Assembly: GCA_002049455.2 (NCBI GenBank)
Contig: KV918934.1
Span: 62,001 to 126,000, forward strand
Direction: 5' to 3'
DNA: 64,000 bases
Origin: Porphyra umbilicalis
Taxonomy: Eukaryota; Rhodophyta; Bangiophyceae; Bangiales; Bangiaceae
The notes under the pieces: model-generated
The model's input: only the letters and a program-made list of their open reading frames with translations
What the model was told of the DNA's origin: nothing
Databases searched by the model: none
Translations under genes and position numbers: made by a program
In this document: piece after piece, positions 9,968-21,380 of the stretch
Position numbering within the stretch: position 1 is the first letter of the stretch
Layout of the letters: the number at the start of each line of letters is the position of its first letter

Positions 9968-12900
9968 CTACAGCAAAACAAGCCGGCTCACTACTCCAGC
10001 CGCATCCGCACGCTCAACCACTCTTAAAATTGAAGCCTGACCTCTTACTAAACATGAAGTCTTTGTTCCCGCACGGCAGTACGAACGCCATCCTCCTGAC
10101 CCTTTCGGCTCGTACGAGAGTGACGCCGGCCGCAGATCACGTCTGACTACTACAGGCTGCCCCAAGACGGAAGGCTCCGTCTCTGGCTCTCTCCAAGCAA
10201 GACAGGCAAGGTATACATTGCCATCGATTGTCCCGATCGTTTGAACCAGGACGAAGTGTACGGCTTCGCCGCCGACTGAAGAGGAGCCGGATAATCTCGT
10301 GGAAGTCTCCGCCCTGCTAGATACAGACACAGTGGAACCTTCTCGTATTGTGAGGGCCCGCTGCGGGTAGCGGGCCTTCCGCCAGAACTTGACCGCCGCG
10401 TTGGGTGCGTGGGATCGCCAGAACTCCTCTGTTGTGGACGAAACCGCGTGCAGCGCTGTCCTAGGGCACCACGTGTTCAATGTAGCAGCTGTGTAGCGCT
10501 TTTGAGGAGCAAGCTGGTGAAACACAACGGATTTCAATGGCTTTCCTTTTTTTCCGAGCAGCCATGAAGGAGGAATGCTGTGGTCCGCAGGCATGGAAAG
10601 GGCCCTTGACAAGGTCTCTATTTCACGCCATCGCTGCATGGCGTACTCAGCAGAGTTTCTGTTGCTGCTCTGTTCCACTTCGCGCTTGGCTTGTTGGTGG
10701 AACTTCTCAAATATGAGCTCGCATATTGCAGACCCAAGCTGCGCTTGAGGAAGAGTACGATAGAGCAGCTCCAACACGCGATGAACAGATGGTCGCTCCC
10801 ACTTGCCGTCAAAAGGTAGCAGTAGACGCAGCTGAATCATGAGACCCTCACCAAGCAGCTGAAGGTCAGCAACGGTTGGCCGCTCCCTCATGGCTGACTC
10901 TCCGTCAATTGAAATCGTTGCACGATAAAACAGGGCAGCAGCGAACAGTCGCAGGGCTTTGAGAGCACCGAGAGCAGCAACCGCATGCAGAGACGTCGTG
11001 TTTGTGTGTACTAGGTACTGCAGAACTGTGGGACTCACCGTGATCAGCACTGCGTAGTCCGACATTGACAACGTCGTTCCACCCATCTTTTCAGGCTCGA
11101 ACGAAGAAAGGATAGTATGCGTGGGTACATGCTTTGCACTGCGACGCATTTCCTTCGTAAAATTGTCTCGCTGCTGCACAGAGAGTGCATAGTACGCTTC
11201 CATTAAGAGATGCGACCCAAGGTTGTAGTACAGAAGGTGTGAGGGAGCAACGATGATGTGTTCGTGTATATCAAAGCTGCCGTGACCCCGGGCTTCATGT
11301 AACCGCATCAACTGGCTTCCAACTCTGTCTGTCACGCCATTCAACAGGAGGGCTCCCCTCAAGGAGTCTGCTGACTGATCCACTGAACCTTTCACGGCTG
11401 ACATGATCGCATGCGTGCGCTCCTGAACTCTGGAATATCTCGTGTCCTGGACGTCAAATGACTCGGTGCTGCTCACGGCGCGCTCCTTTCTGTGGCTTGT
11501 GGTCTTTGGATGGACAATGTCGCAGCTTGTGCAGTGCTCGTTGCCACTCGGTCCGATAGAGTTTGAGAACTTTGCAGCCATCGGGGAATCGAACACCGCA
11601 AGGGACAAGTACGCTCGAACCACGACTTCTTCTTGCTTGAAGGCGTCGTAGACAACCAAGCCATTCTTACTCAGTTTTATGATGTCGTCGACGATGCGAG
11701 CAATCAATATTTCTGGGCAAGCTCCCGGTGGCAAATAGAAGAGAGGCCGAACGGAAAACGAACGATCAGCAAGGGCCAGGGACGTGTACGCTCCGTAGTA
11801 TCCCTCCAAGCTCCCACGTCTCCGTTTGTAGACACTGAACTCGTCACCGTATAGTGACACGAAGATAGTGTACGGGTCCTTTCCGGCGAGGTTATCGTCG
11901 GCGAGCGGAGCCTCTTCAGCTAGCTCAATGGGAATTAGAGCAGTCAGAGCCGTCCATGAGTCTTTCTCGCGCCCGGGTGCGCTCCAGACGTTGATAACAA
12001 AAACTTCACCGGCTCTACTCATCCTCAGCGTGACTGTGCGCTTGCTTGAGACGCATGAATTCCAGGGCTCCGGAAGAAGGAGGCCTGGAAGGACCTCAAA
12101 ACACGTGAGCAAGTCACCAACTCGAAGTGCGTGGGAATGGGCATACGTTGCCGGTGAGATCGTGACTTCTCCATCAGTAGCTATTGCGGTGCTCTTCAAC
12201 TTGGCCTTAAACTTGGTCTTGCTATCCAAGAAGATCTCTGCGATGCATCCAAGGCCGTACCGGTATCGGTTGAACACGAAAGCATTCTTGAAGTTGTAGC
12301 GAGCGGGGTCTCTGGCAGCCACTGTTTGCAAGAACTCTGCGGGACGCTCAACTGTTCCAATGCGCGCGTCACCGTCACTGTGAAACAGAGATGCCGTCAC
12401 AGGATCCCCGAAGTCCCTCTTGATGTGTTCAGAGAACGTAAGGTATGACACAGATACATCAGGTAGCTTTCTCAGGGCTTTTCCCTTTCCAGAAGGAAGC
12501 TGGCGCGTCGTTCTCTCTTTTCGCACCGGAGCAGCAGACTTCAGCATGTGATTGCGAAGCTGCTGTAGTTGCCACCGCGACGGCCACTTTTCCTCAGGGT
12601 CGAACGAGTTCTCGGCCTCTCGCATAATGTCATACTGTCTGAGAGTAACACGGGCGCGCCCGAAGAGGTAAGTGAAGCACACGAACTCACGACGAGACGC
12701 AAACTCCCCGGCTAAGACTTCCTCTTCACTGGAAAAGTCCGTATCTTCGGACGGAATCACATCATTATCAGACTCTGACGCCATGGAGGGGTCTTCTTCA
12801 CCATGAACAGCATCCGCTGGGAGCGGACTGCTCCATGCAGAGTGCTGCATCTGCCCCGCACTGCTACTTCCAGGGTTTGCCTTATCAGAAGTGTTTGCAA

Positions 12901-13000
12901 CTGGGGCGTTCGTGGCAAGTTGCGACTCCATGTGCCGGAGGTTCTCGTCTGCAAAGTTAAAGAAGGCAGATCCACGAGGACCTCGCCTGCGACGCTTCAT
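9968..13000 (-). CDS. CACTA/Plavaka-like DNA transposase (TNP2 type), intact
   Basis: About 1010 residues from ATG 13000; the frame stays open upstream to a GTG at 13171, but the basic start MKRRRRGPRG is the natural one. The N-terminal quarter is Ser/Glu/Asp-rich. The middle carries motifs I associate with the TNP2/Plavaka branch of EnSpm-CACTA transposases: FVSLYGDEFSVYKRRRGSLE, then LAVFDSPMAAKFSN followed by SGNEHCTSCDIVHPK (the conserved Asp and Cys-x2-Cys after it), and late in the protein FEKFHQQAKREVEQSSNRN, like the His/Gln-rich motif near the C-terminus of these enzymes. No frameshift or internal stop is present, so the copy may be recently active. Terminal inverted repeats and a target duplication were not found. 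Convergent with the JmjC gene. Confidence 0.7.
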   Translation of the reverse strand: MKRRRRGPRGSAFFNFADENLRHMESQLATNAPVANTSDKANPGSSSAGQMQHSAWSSPLPADAVHGEEDPSMASESDNDVIPSEDTDFSSEEEVLAGEFASRREFVCFTYLFGRARVTLRQYDIMREAENSFDPEEKWPSRWQLQQLRNHMLKSAAPVRKERTTRQLPSGKGKALRKLPDVSVSYLTFSEHIKRDFGDPVTASLFHSDGDARIGTVERPAEFLQTVAARDPARYNFKNAFVFNRYRYGLGCIAEIFLDSKTKFKAKLKSTAIATDGEVTISPATYAHSHALRVGDLLTCFEVLPGLLLPEPWNSCVSSKRTVTLRMSRAGEVFVINVWSAPGREKDSWTALTALIPIELAEEAPLADDNLAGKDPYTIFVSLYGDEFSVYKRRRGSLEGYYGAYTSLALADRSFSVRPLFYLPPGACPEILIARIVDDIIKLSKNGLVVYDAFKQEEVVVRAYLSLAVFDSPMAAKFSNSIGPSGNEHCTSCDIVHPKTTSHRKERAVSSTESFDVQDTRYSRVQERTHAIMSAVKGSVDQSADSLRGALLLNGVTDRVGSQLMRLHEARGHGSFDIHEHIIVAPSHLLYYNLGSHLLMEAYYALSVQQRDNFTKEMRRSAKHVPTHTILSSFEPEKMGGTTLSMSDYAVLITVSPTVLQYLVHTNTTSLHAVAALGALKALRLFAAALFYRATISIDGESAMRERPTVADLQLLGEGLMIQLRLLLPFDGKWERPSVHRVLELLYRTLPQAQLGSAICELIFEKFHQQAKREVEQSSNRNSAEYAMQRWREIETLSRALSMPADHSIPPSWLLGKKGKPLKSVVFHQLAPQKRYTAATLNTWCPRTALHAVSSTTEEFWRSHAPNAAVKFWRKARYPQRALTIREGSTVSVSSRAETSTRLSGSSSVGGEAVHFVLVQTIGTIDGNVYLACLAWREPETEPSVLGQPVVVRRDLRPASLSYEPKGSGGWRSYCRAGTKTSCLVRGQASILRVVERADAAGVVSRLVLL

Positions 13001-14444
13001 AGCGCTCGGTTTAACCACAGCCAATGCCTCTATCAAGCAGCGAAACTCACATACATATAAAAGCAAGTGACGGCCTGGCGCGGACAACACAGGGTCGTAG
13101 GGCAGGAGGTCCCACGCTAGAGGACTGCAGGGATGACACTGCCTCTTGCGAACACGACGAGTGCCCCGCACCCAGCACGGTCACGTTACACAACCGTTGG
13201 AGATGCGACAGCACGAACAGAAGAGCTCAAGGCGAATGGCGTGCCCGGGACGCGGGCTCCTCGCACCGCAAACCGCAACTGGACGATACCAACGGAGTAG
13301 ATCAGGCACAGGGTCGCTGCAGTCACCTGCAGGAGCACGGAGTAGTACGGCACAGCACAGTGGGTGGCGTCTGAGACTGGAGCGGTACATCACAAAGAGA
13401 GCTACGAGGAGCCCGAGCTCGTGAGATACATTCTCGGGTGGAGCAAAGACCTGAGATCGTTGTGAGGTGAAGCGCAGGCCCTTCTGCCAGTTGATCCAGG
13501 CGACAGTCTTTCACCCTGTCCTCCGATTGATCTCGCGGACGATCCGTCATCCAGTCTCTGTCCGATTCACAGCTCAATCCTCTCTACCATCCTCAGGAAA
13601 AGGACTGGTGGTCGTCGGGATCAGTTTGCAGGATGTCCTGGCGAAAAATCGCCGGTCGGTTCCTCTCTCAGTTATGGGATGACCCCAGGATCAACGGTGG
13701 GAGATGTTCACGTCATTTCCTCCTCTGATCCTGGGATCGTCACACGCTTTTCTCAAAAACGCGTCTGACCAACCCTCAGAATCGATCTCGCTGAGTGAGA
13801 AAAACTATCCTCGATCATATCCCTTGACAGTTCCTAATCCGTGGCGAGGATTAAATAAGGACGAGCACACAACTCGCTGTGAAGCTCGCCACACTACACT
13901 GCGGGTCGGTATTTCATCGCCGGGATAGTTCAAAATTTGCCGGCTTGTAAACCTATAACGAGTAGACGCGAAAGAATGTTTTGAGATAGCCATGCAAAGC
14001 TTTTGTGAGATGGCCTCAGCATGATTCGGAGGATCATGTGCACAACAGTTCCGTGGATCAGCGAAAATCCTACATTTCGGATTGCCTGATTCTCGAGTGA
14101 CCTCTGTGATTCGGCAGTTCATCACTACAGTTCTGGACTCGTTCAACGGATCATCTTCGGGACTGACTCTGGGATCGTTCCAGAAGCACCCAGTTCCCAT
14201 CCCCTCTGCGCCGGGAAACAGCGTGTCGGTCGCACGACTACCAAGTCACATTGAGGCTCCCTCTGCACACGTTTCGTGGCCCAGGAGCGACGCCCCATGG
14301 GCGGGTCTTGCTCTCTGATCGGGTTCGGCAGACCCTCCTCACGACGTCACTCGAAGTAGTCCAGGCTATCATCTACGATCGAGTCCTTGAGACAGGAATC
14401 TAGATCAATCTTGCGCACTCCTTCACTCAATCTATGACGACGGT
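13001..14444. other. non-coding stretch with scattered short repeats
   Basis: No gene-like frame is visible. The word CTGGGATCGT recurs (tgatcctgggatcgtcac near 13728, ctctgggatcgttcc near 14167) and variants of CAGGATGAT follow to the right. Dispersed short motifs of this kind are typical of the subterminal regions of CACTA elements, so this may be the upstream or terminal part of the element carrying the transposase. That is inference; no terminus was identified. Confidence 0.4.
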
Positions 14445-14536
14445 CCCCAGGATGATTGTACTCCGACGCCAGGACAGTCCTGCGCACGATCCTCAGGATG
14501 ATCTTACTCCCACTTCAAGACAGTTCTCAGCACGAT
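14445..14536. repeat. 46-bp tandem duplication
   Basis: Two diverged copies of a 46-bp unit beginning caggatgat-tactcc and ending cacgat lie at about 14445-14490 and 14491-14536. They continue the motif family seen in the stretch to the left. Confidence 0.6.
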
Positions 14537-15630
14537 ACGCAGAACGATCAGAACCAGCGAATCGGAATGATCTTTCATGAGCATGGGGCAGCAACTTCGC
14601 CGGACAATTGCCGAATCTGCAGGTGCTGGTGTGAGGATGATTCCCACTGAATATCGGTGCAGATGGTCTTCGAGCACTTCTGAACTCCACTGCGGGCTTT
14701 GTCACCAAGATCTACAAAAAGTGGGCATAATTTGATCGCATGATCAATGTGCGACAGTTCTGCGAACCGTCGGTGGGCGAGTTCGAATCTGGCAGTTCTC
14801 AGTTTTAAGGAATCGGGGACAAAACGCTGTGTACCACTTTGGCATATGGGTCCGCAACAGACATGGAACGCTCCCGCTCTAGTGCCCTTCCCCAGCCAAC
14901 TTGATGTAACATATGCCAACCTTCACCATAAAATTCACCCCACACCCCCTCCCAGATATGAACCGACAAACTTGGACAACTCATCCTCTTTGCCCGTCTT
15001 TGTAGCCGAATCCTCTGCACGTTGGCGCACCATTACCATCCACTGCCAGAGATATGCCCACATATCCACCGTTCGACGCTACGACGCCAAGGGTCCCCGC
15101 AACCTCCACTGAACCACAGGTCCGCCATACTGTGCCCGGCTTCCTCCCTTCTGCAATGGGCTCAGTGAGTCCAACCGCCTTCCAGCATCTTGTATCAGAG
15201 TTATGCTCGTCGGCGCGCTCTTAACCTCAATCTTAGAATTCCCCAGCCTCACCCCCCGCACTTTCCCCGACCTATTTTCAGTGTCAACTCGAACATTCCC
15301 CAATTGGAAACGCCCTTTCGCCATCCCACCCCACCTCGCCCCAACACCCCCTCTCTGCGCAGACACGCAGCATATCCAAGGCCATTTGTACCCGCCTTGT
15401 CCGGTTCTGAGCTGAAACGTGCGTTTAGCATTATCCTGGTACACCTTTGCCGTTTTGAAATATATCGCACGGGCTCATGTAGCTTTGGTTTTCCATGCTC
15501 TTTCCACGCTCGCGCACAAGTCAAAACGAGACCCAGCCGGACACATCCACATGTACCTTCATTGTGCACCAGGCATGCCGGGCTTCAATTAAATCCGACG
15601 TGGCGCTCCAATGATACACCTCCGAATTCC
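14537..15630. other. no gene recognised
   Basis: Only short frames without motifs are present. Part of the region (about 14920-15420) is C-rich and pyrimidine-biased on the + strand. I see no RNA gene or element boundary. Confidence 0.5.
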
Positions 15631-15950
15631 AATATTGGGTTTCAATTCACTAGAACCCCCCACATTGCCCAACGGTTGCTGAATTGGTCCATTCGCGCTA
15701 CACTAACAGCATGCTAGCTAAATTTCAGTCAGAACTGTATAGTTACAAGGACGTTCACAGTCTGGGTCCAGAGATACTGTTTAGCATCAAAATATTGGTT
15801 TTCAATTCAACTGAGCCCCCCACACCGCCCAAACTATGCTGACTTGGGCCACGAGCGCCATACCGGCAGCCTACCCGCTCGATGTCGATCAGAACTGTAT
15901 AGTTTGAAGGACGTTCACCGTCCGCGTCCAGAGGTACTTCTCCAAATCAA
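15631..15950. repeat. 160-bp tandem duplication
   Basis: Two copies start at aatattgg (15631 and 15791). Both contain cagaactgtatagtt and aaggacgttcac, and both end in atcaa. A third copy appears to start at 15951 but diverges at once into unrelated sequence. No coding potential is apparent. Confidence 0.8.
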
Positions 15951-18609
15951 AATCATGCAGGAAACACCTTTCCGTAATGCTGTTGGTGATCCGTCGCGAC
16001 CCGACCCTGGCCGACGCAGGCACCCCTCGCTGTACCCCGGCAGCTCTTCAGGGTCTGAAAGAGCAGACAGAACGAGCCCCCCCCCTCCGGGAGCGCGCAC
16101 ACCGCTTTTGTGGATGCGTGCAGTTTGACCACCCCTTGCAAATGACCCATCTGGGGTACCTTGGGGACTTGGTTGGAGCACCATTCCACCATGTCAGAAT
16201 CGTGACGGAAATGCCTTACCTGCATGATTTTGTTTCTTGCTTGGCGAACGTTTTTTCCATGATTTCCTGTCATGGCAGACCGTTCGTTCCCCAGGCAGGG
16301 GTCAGAAACATGCAGGAAACACTCTTTCATCACGATTCTCGTTTCAGTTCGAGACTCTTTCGGGCTGTCCTAAGCCCCGTTTGGGTGCGTGTCGTGACAG
16401 TCAGCGCGGGGCTACTTGAACAGACGTGAAAGATCTCTAGACGGGGCCGCTGATGGTGTTTTTGCGGAAGGGTGCACTTTTACCGCCCTTTGCGAGGCCA
16501 CCACTTGCGGCTCCTCATCGGTCTTTGGCCCCCACCGGCCCGTTAAGTCAGTCTCGCCGGGAGAACACCATTCCAGGGCCATCCTGCTCCTGTACGGAAG
16601 CACGCTTCCGCGGCAATGTACGCCGCGAGAGACGTTCTCCGTCGCAATCGTCAGACGCGCCGGAACCCTATTCCTGTTGCGCTAAGCGATTTCGGCGTGT
16701 CTGTGACCAATTCAAGCCAACAGCATTCTGCCAGAGGACTCTGAACCCATCCCTTCCTCGAAGGTGTCGATTCCACTCCACGTTGGGGAAAGGTGCACGA
16801 GCAACGAGCCCAAAAGAGTTTAGATGAGCAGACTACCCCTCACAAAGCACGCCAGTAGAACCCTTTCGTGATGTTCCGGCGATGGCTGGAATGGATCAGA
16901 CATGCAGGCCTTTGCCTCAACTCTTTGCCTTCTGCAGAGATGTATCGTTGCTTGCCGATCGCTCTGACGCTCATGCGTTGTAGTGGAACCAATTTACTCT
17001 GTTGCAAACGGTGATTAAGACTCTAGGGAAACATACAAGTGCCTGCGACCAGTGGGAAACGTAATCAAGGGCATGGAGTGTCTATACCTGGTCAATCTCC
17101 AGCGTAGCCAAGCTCAATGGGAAAAAAATCCAGTCGTCAGTGCCCCCATGCAAATGGGGATCGTATGAACGGCGTTTGCTAGAGTTTTGCACTGAGTAGA
17201 CGGGGTCCCGCGTGATATTTTTATAAACTTTGCCCGCTCCGAATCGGGAGCTCCCGCTTCGAGTTTGGTGTGACAGTGTCGCATTGTGCTGCGTTGACGT
17301 GACGGCCTGTTCCGTCCACTTCGTATAGCAATAAAGGGATTTTTTAGTGGGTACATCATCCAAAGTCTCTTAAAACAACGCTTGAGCTATTGCTGACCTC
17401 CAAAAAATGTCGGTTGCAGAGTGGTTGCAACCATTCAACAGCGGACGTGGGCCAATGGAAAGGCTAGGAATCATGTGAATTCCTTACACAGTCTCCTCAT
17501 GCAGCTCCGCGCACTGGAATCGCACATCAGGAACTCAAGAAATCTGAAGAAATTTGTTGATCTCATGAGAAATCACGGGTCTGGATCAGAACCCTCTCCA
17601 TGCCGTCTTCAGGCCCAAGCAAGCGGCCCAAAAATCTCAGAAAACCTCCTTGTGCGTTGCAATGGCTTTGCGTGACTCCTGCAAGACACGTTGATTGGCT
17701 TGAAAGATTACTGGCGGCAACTCTCAGCCAATAGTACGATCGTGGCTTGTCGAACTGCCAATCCGACTTCATTTCTATGCTCTGTCGTCGGCTCTGCCTC
17801 CGTTCTCTCTGCAACCGCCATTTTTTGGAGGTGAGCAATAGCAGCTCTACCTACCATCCTGTCCGTCACATGAATCGTGGATGCGAATGCGGCCTCGTTC
17901 TCGCGAACGTGTGGCACATCGGCTCACATCGCAGTCAACCTTGTCCCACGAATCTGATAGCATCTCTATACTCGTCATGCTTTACTGCCATCGATGCATC
18001 GCTTTGGCGCTGGTTGGTATGGATATGACCCTTTAGAGAGCCTTCCTGGGTTGTGCGACTGTTCATTGGCCAGGGAATATAATCACTACACAAGTATGAG
18101 AATATGAAGGGCGTGTGATTAGCCGGAAGCGTCGTGATCTTGATGAGGAAACATTTGGAGTCTGTCGGGGTTCGAGACAGTCATGGAACCGGACGAAAAG
18201 CTCACGATGCTCTGCGTGTGTTGGAGATAGGGCCTATGATTTGGCACCGAAGAACCTGTACAGCTACTGTGCGCTGGAAATCTGGCCCTTGCAAGGATTG
18301 TTCTTGACGTGGAGGAGCCTCTCAATTACACCTCGTCAAGGGCTGTCGCAACCTGTCTATGAGGACTCCCTTTTCGGACTGCGGTAGTGTCCGCACATGG
18401 CGTGTGGTCGCTATCGCTGGTGCTTTGAAATTGTCTCAGAACGAAACACCTGTCGGGGTATTACCGCAAGGGTCCCGTCATTGCTTTGAACCTTTTCCGC
18501 GACTGGGTACGTCCCTCTACGCGCCAAGTACAACGACGCAGGAGTGGTATCGGCTAGCACGTCCGGGGTGCGTTACCTACAAGTGGGGAACATAACTCAA
18601 AAATGGAGG
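15951..18609. other. no gene recognised; short inverted and direct repeats
   Basis: The word catgcaggaaacac occurs at 15954 and 16309, and an inverted copy (tgcatgattttg) lies at about 16221, giving a small inverted-repeat arrangement of about 280 bp. The rest (16.45-18.6 kb) is moderate-GC sequence with only short, motif-free frames. Confidence 0.5.
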
Positions 18610-19340
18610 TACCTGGCTGATCCTGCCAGTAGTCATTCGCTTGTCCCAAAGACCAAGCCAAACAGGGTTGGCACCAATAAAATGCCTGCCTTAAATTAAA
18701 TCATTTTAATACATATTTCATCTATAGATTAATCAGTTGCCGTTCTGCCGTTTTTTATTTGGTTTTTAAATTAATGCTAGAAGGCTGTCGCCTCGGGTCT
18801 CAGCCGCTGCCTGTGGTGCGACACGCGTCTTGGTGGCTGACGGTGAGGAGTCGGGGTGGTCACAACGGTGGAGAGCGGCAGCGGGGCGGCCTCGGCTACA
18901 GTGGCGGCTCCTCACTCACCCTGACGTTGCACTGGACGGACAATGGCGACCACATCGGCCTCTCCGCTCTGCTCTCTTCCACCTCAGGATGACCGACGCG
19001 CCACTCAGTGTGAAGTGTAAAAAGTCCACCACCGACCGAGGCAAGCCAGCACCCTAGGACCAGCGACGCGGTGGCGACTTGGATGGTCACACACAGCCCG
19101 CAGTCGAAGTCACAGGAAGCAATAAAACCACTGATTTATTGAAGAATCGAAATTCAATAGATTAATCTATAGATTAATCGATCCGAGTTGTAAAAAATCG
19201 CGACTTTTTCCATCCCTGGTCTAAGTATAAACACTTTTATACACGTGAAACTGCGAATGGCTCATCAAACGAGTTAAAGCTTCTTTGAACGTGCCTTACT
19301 ACTTGGATAACCGAAATAGTTCTAGAGTTATCACAGCGCT
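18610..19340 (+). rRNA. 5' fragment of 18S rRNA gene, split by an insertion
   Basis: 18610-18660 matches the start of nuclear SSU rRNA (tacctggctgatcctgcc, agtcattcgcttgtc, aagcca). The match resumes at 19219 (gtctaagtataaac, gtgaaactgcgaatggctca, ttactacttggataacc, ttctagag) and fades after about 19340. Several positions are T-to-C relative to the usual eukaryotic sequence, and the remaining ~1.6 kb of the gene is absent. This is therefore an rDNA-derived relic, not a functional gene. The two halves are separated by the hAT-like element at 18663-19218. Confidence 0.85.
18663..19218. mobile_element. non-autonomous hAT-like element inside the 18S fragment
   Basis: The 556-bp insert starts cagggttgg and ends ccatccctg, the CAGGG(a/t)TGG ends common in hAT elements. 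AT-rich subterminal sequence carries tctatagattaatc near both ends (18721 and 19169). It interrupts the 18S sequence where aagccatgcatgtctaag is expected. The flanking 8-mers (aagccaaa, gtctaagt) do not form a target-site duplication, so the left junction has decayed or the ends are off by a few bases. It has no coding capacity. Confidence 0.5.
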
Positions 19341-19500
19341 GGAAATCGGGATCTCTACAGCCAGTTCTCGTATTTGGCCTGGATGAAGTGAGATGTCTGT
19401 CACCGATCCTTCAAGATCTGAGAAAACCTATTACGCGCGGAGATCGTCGCACCACATGCTAGAAGCATCATGGTTAAACACTTTTGGGAAGCTGACTCAT

Positions 19501-20134
19501 GTATGGAGCGTGTCCCGAAAATGAGACATGGCAGTTTTTTCTTTTTTTCTCGGCCCACTGGCCTTCTGCAACGGTCCGATAATGTAATGTGACCCACTCG
19601 GTCCCACTCTGCTTCCAGAAAAGCCCCTGACAGTGTTAGCAGAGGTGGCACATCCTGACGTGTCATGGGGGAAAGTGTCATTCATTGCAACTTCGACAGG
19701 TGACGATCACGCGGCCCAATGAAATGCACAGATACTAGAGCAGGCATGTGCTGACATTTTGTGCACGAAGAAAAGGGCACCACCTTACCAATAAAAACGT
19801 GAAAAAGACCCCCATGTAGCCCCCTGTGAGGAAAACACGATTTGGGACACCCCTCATCGAAGCTCCAGTTAGCACATGAGCTTGGGCGTTGCAAACCTTT
19901 AACCCCAAGAACGTGAAAAAGACTGGCTCCAAGATCGGGGCTATTTGAGAGGTCCACAGAACAGGGCCCACAGGCGGGTATTAAGGAGTTGTCAGCCAAG
20001 AACGCGTCGGGAGAGGCTCTTTCCATGGAGGCCAGTCGAGAATTTTCTCGTACCCCACGCCGCCTGCCCCCGTGCAGTGATGTGTCAGACCTTCATAAAA
20101 CGTGCATGTCTCATTTTTGGGACACGCACCATAC
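19501..20134. mobile_element. MITE copy A (~29-bp TIRs, TA flanks)
   Basis: The left end (tatgg-gcgtgtccc, then aaaatgagacatg) is repeated in inverted orientation at the right end (catgtctcatttttggg, then acacgcaccata, 20105-20133). The element proper runs TGG...CCA between TA dinucleotides on both sides, as expected of Tc1/mariner (Stowaway-like) insertions. It has no coding frame. The interior is nearly identical to copy B apart from an ~18-bp segment near 19940 that is missing there. Confidence 0.85.
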
Positions 20135-20332
20135 AGTCATTCTCCATTCCTGTGACATCCTTTCTTGGGCACCGGTGCCTAGTAGCGAATGTACGTCAAC
20201 CGGGCTCTACGGTGCGATCAAGGCCGATCTTGAGCAGCGATCGTCCTCTTCGACACGAAAAACCGGGGCCACTTGCACTCAGTTGTGGATTGAATGGCTG
20301 CCACAAAGGGTGCCTTCGAAAGGAGAAAGACT

Positions 20333-20624
20333 GTATGGTGAGTGTCCCAAAAATGAGACATGGCGGTTTTTTCTTTTTTTCTCGGCCCACTGGCCTTCCG
20401 CAATGGTCCGATAATGTAATGTGACCCACTCGGTCCCACTGTGCTTCCAGAACAGCCCCTGACAGTGTTAGCAGAGGCGGCACATCTTGACGTGTGATGG
20501 GGGAAAGTGTCATTCATTGCAACTTCGACAGTTGACGCGGCCCAATCAAATGCACAGATACTAGAGCAGGCATGACATGCCACATTGTGCTGACAAATTG
20601 TGCACGACGAAAAGGGCACCACCT
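20333..20624. mobile_element. MITE copy C, left half only
   Basis: It starts with the same terminal sequence as copy A (gtatggtgagtgtccc, aaaatgagacatgg) and follows it for about 290 bp to caccacct. The left end of copy B then begins at the TA where copy A reads ccttaccaat. No matching right half is visible after copy B, so copy C was truncated by, or before, the nested insertion. Confidence 0.8.
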
Positions 20625-21240
20625 TATGGTGAGTGTCCCAAAAATGAGACATCGCGGTTTTTTCTTTTTTTCTCGGCCCACTGGCCTTCTGCAACGGTCC
20701 GATAATGTAATGTGACCCACTCGGTCCCACTGTGGTTCCAGAACGGCCCATGACAGTGTTAGCGGAGGCGGCACCTCCTGACGTGTCATGGGGTATAGTG
20801 TAATTCATTGCAGCTTCGACAGGTGACGACCACGCACCCCAATCAAATGCACGGATACTAGAGCAGGCATGTGCTGACAGTTCGTGCACGAAGAAAAGGG
20901 CACGACCTTACCAATAAAAACGTGAAAAAGACCCCCATGTAGCCCCCTGTGAGGAAAACACGATTTGGGACACCCCTTATCGAAGCTCCAGTTAGCACAT
21001 GAGCTTTGGCGTTGCAAACCTTTAACCCCAAGAACCCGAAAAAGACTGGCTCCAAGAGGTCCACAGAACAGGGCCCACAGGCGGGTATTAAGGAGTTGTC
21101 AGCCAAGAACGCGTCGAAAGAGGCTCTTTCCATGGAGGTCAGTCGAGAATTTTCTCGTATCCCACGCCGCCTGCCCCCGTGCAGTGATGTGTCAGTCCTT
21201 CAGAAAACGCGCATGTCTCATTTTTGGGACACGCACCATA
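20625..21240. mobile_element. MITE copy B, complete, inserted in copy C
   Basis: The left end is tatggtgagtgtccc (20625) and the right end catgtctcatttttggg, acacgcaccata (21212-21240), with TA at both borders. It is about 616 bp and roughly 95% identical to copy A by eye. Its insertion into the left half of copy C shows that family members inserted at different times. Confidence 0.85.
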
Positions 21241-21289
21241 GACCCCCCTGAAAACGTGTTCTTCGCGACGCCTTGCTGATGCCCTTTTG

Positions 21290-21380
21290 AGTTGGGGCGT
21301 TAGGGACGTGCGACGCCCAAATGACGCCCTGGTGACGCTCTTAACGACGCCCTTAACGACGCCCCGGGCGTTCTGAGCAA
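21290..21380. repeat. cluster of (A)ACGCCC motifs ending in a hAT-like terminus
   Basis: At least six copies of acgccc, two of them as ttaacgacgccc, precede gagcaaccctag (about 21378). Read from the other strand this is agggttgc followed by GGGCGT repeats, like a hAT end with subterminal repeats. No partner end was found. Confidence 0.4.

Noticed and set aside
3660..14500. Terminal CACTA/TAGTG repeats for the candidate transposon
   Set aside because: cactac words exist (e.g. near 13890) but no matching inverted partner or 3-bp duplication could be found.
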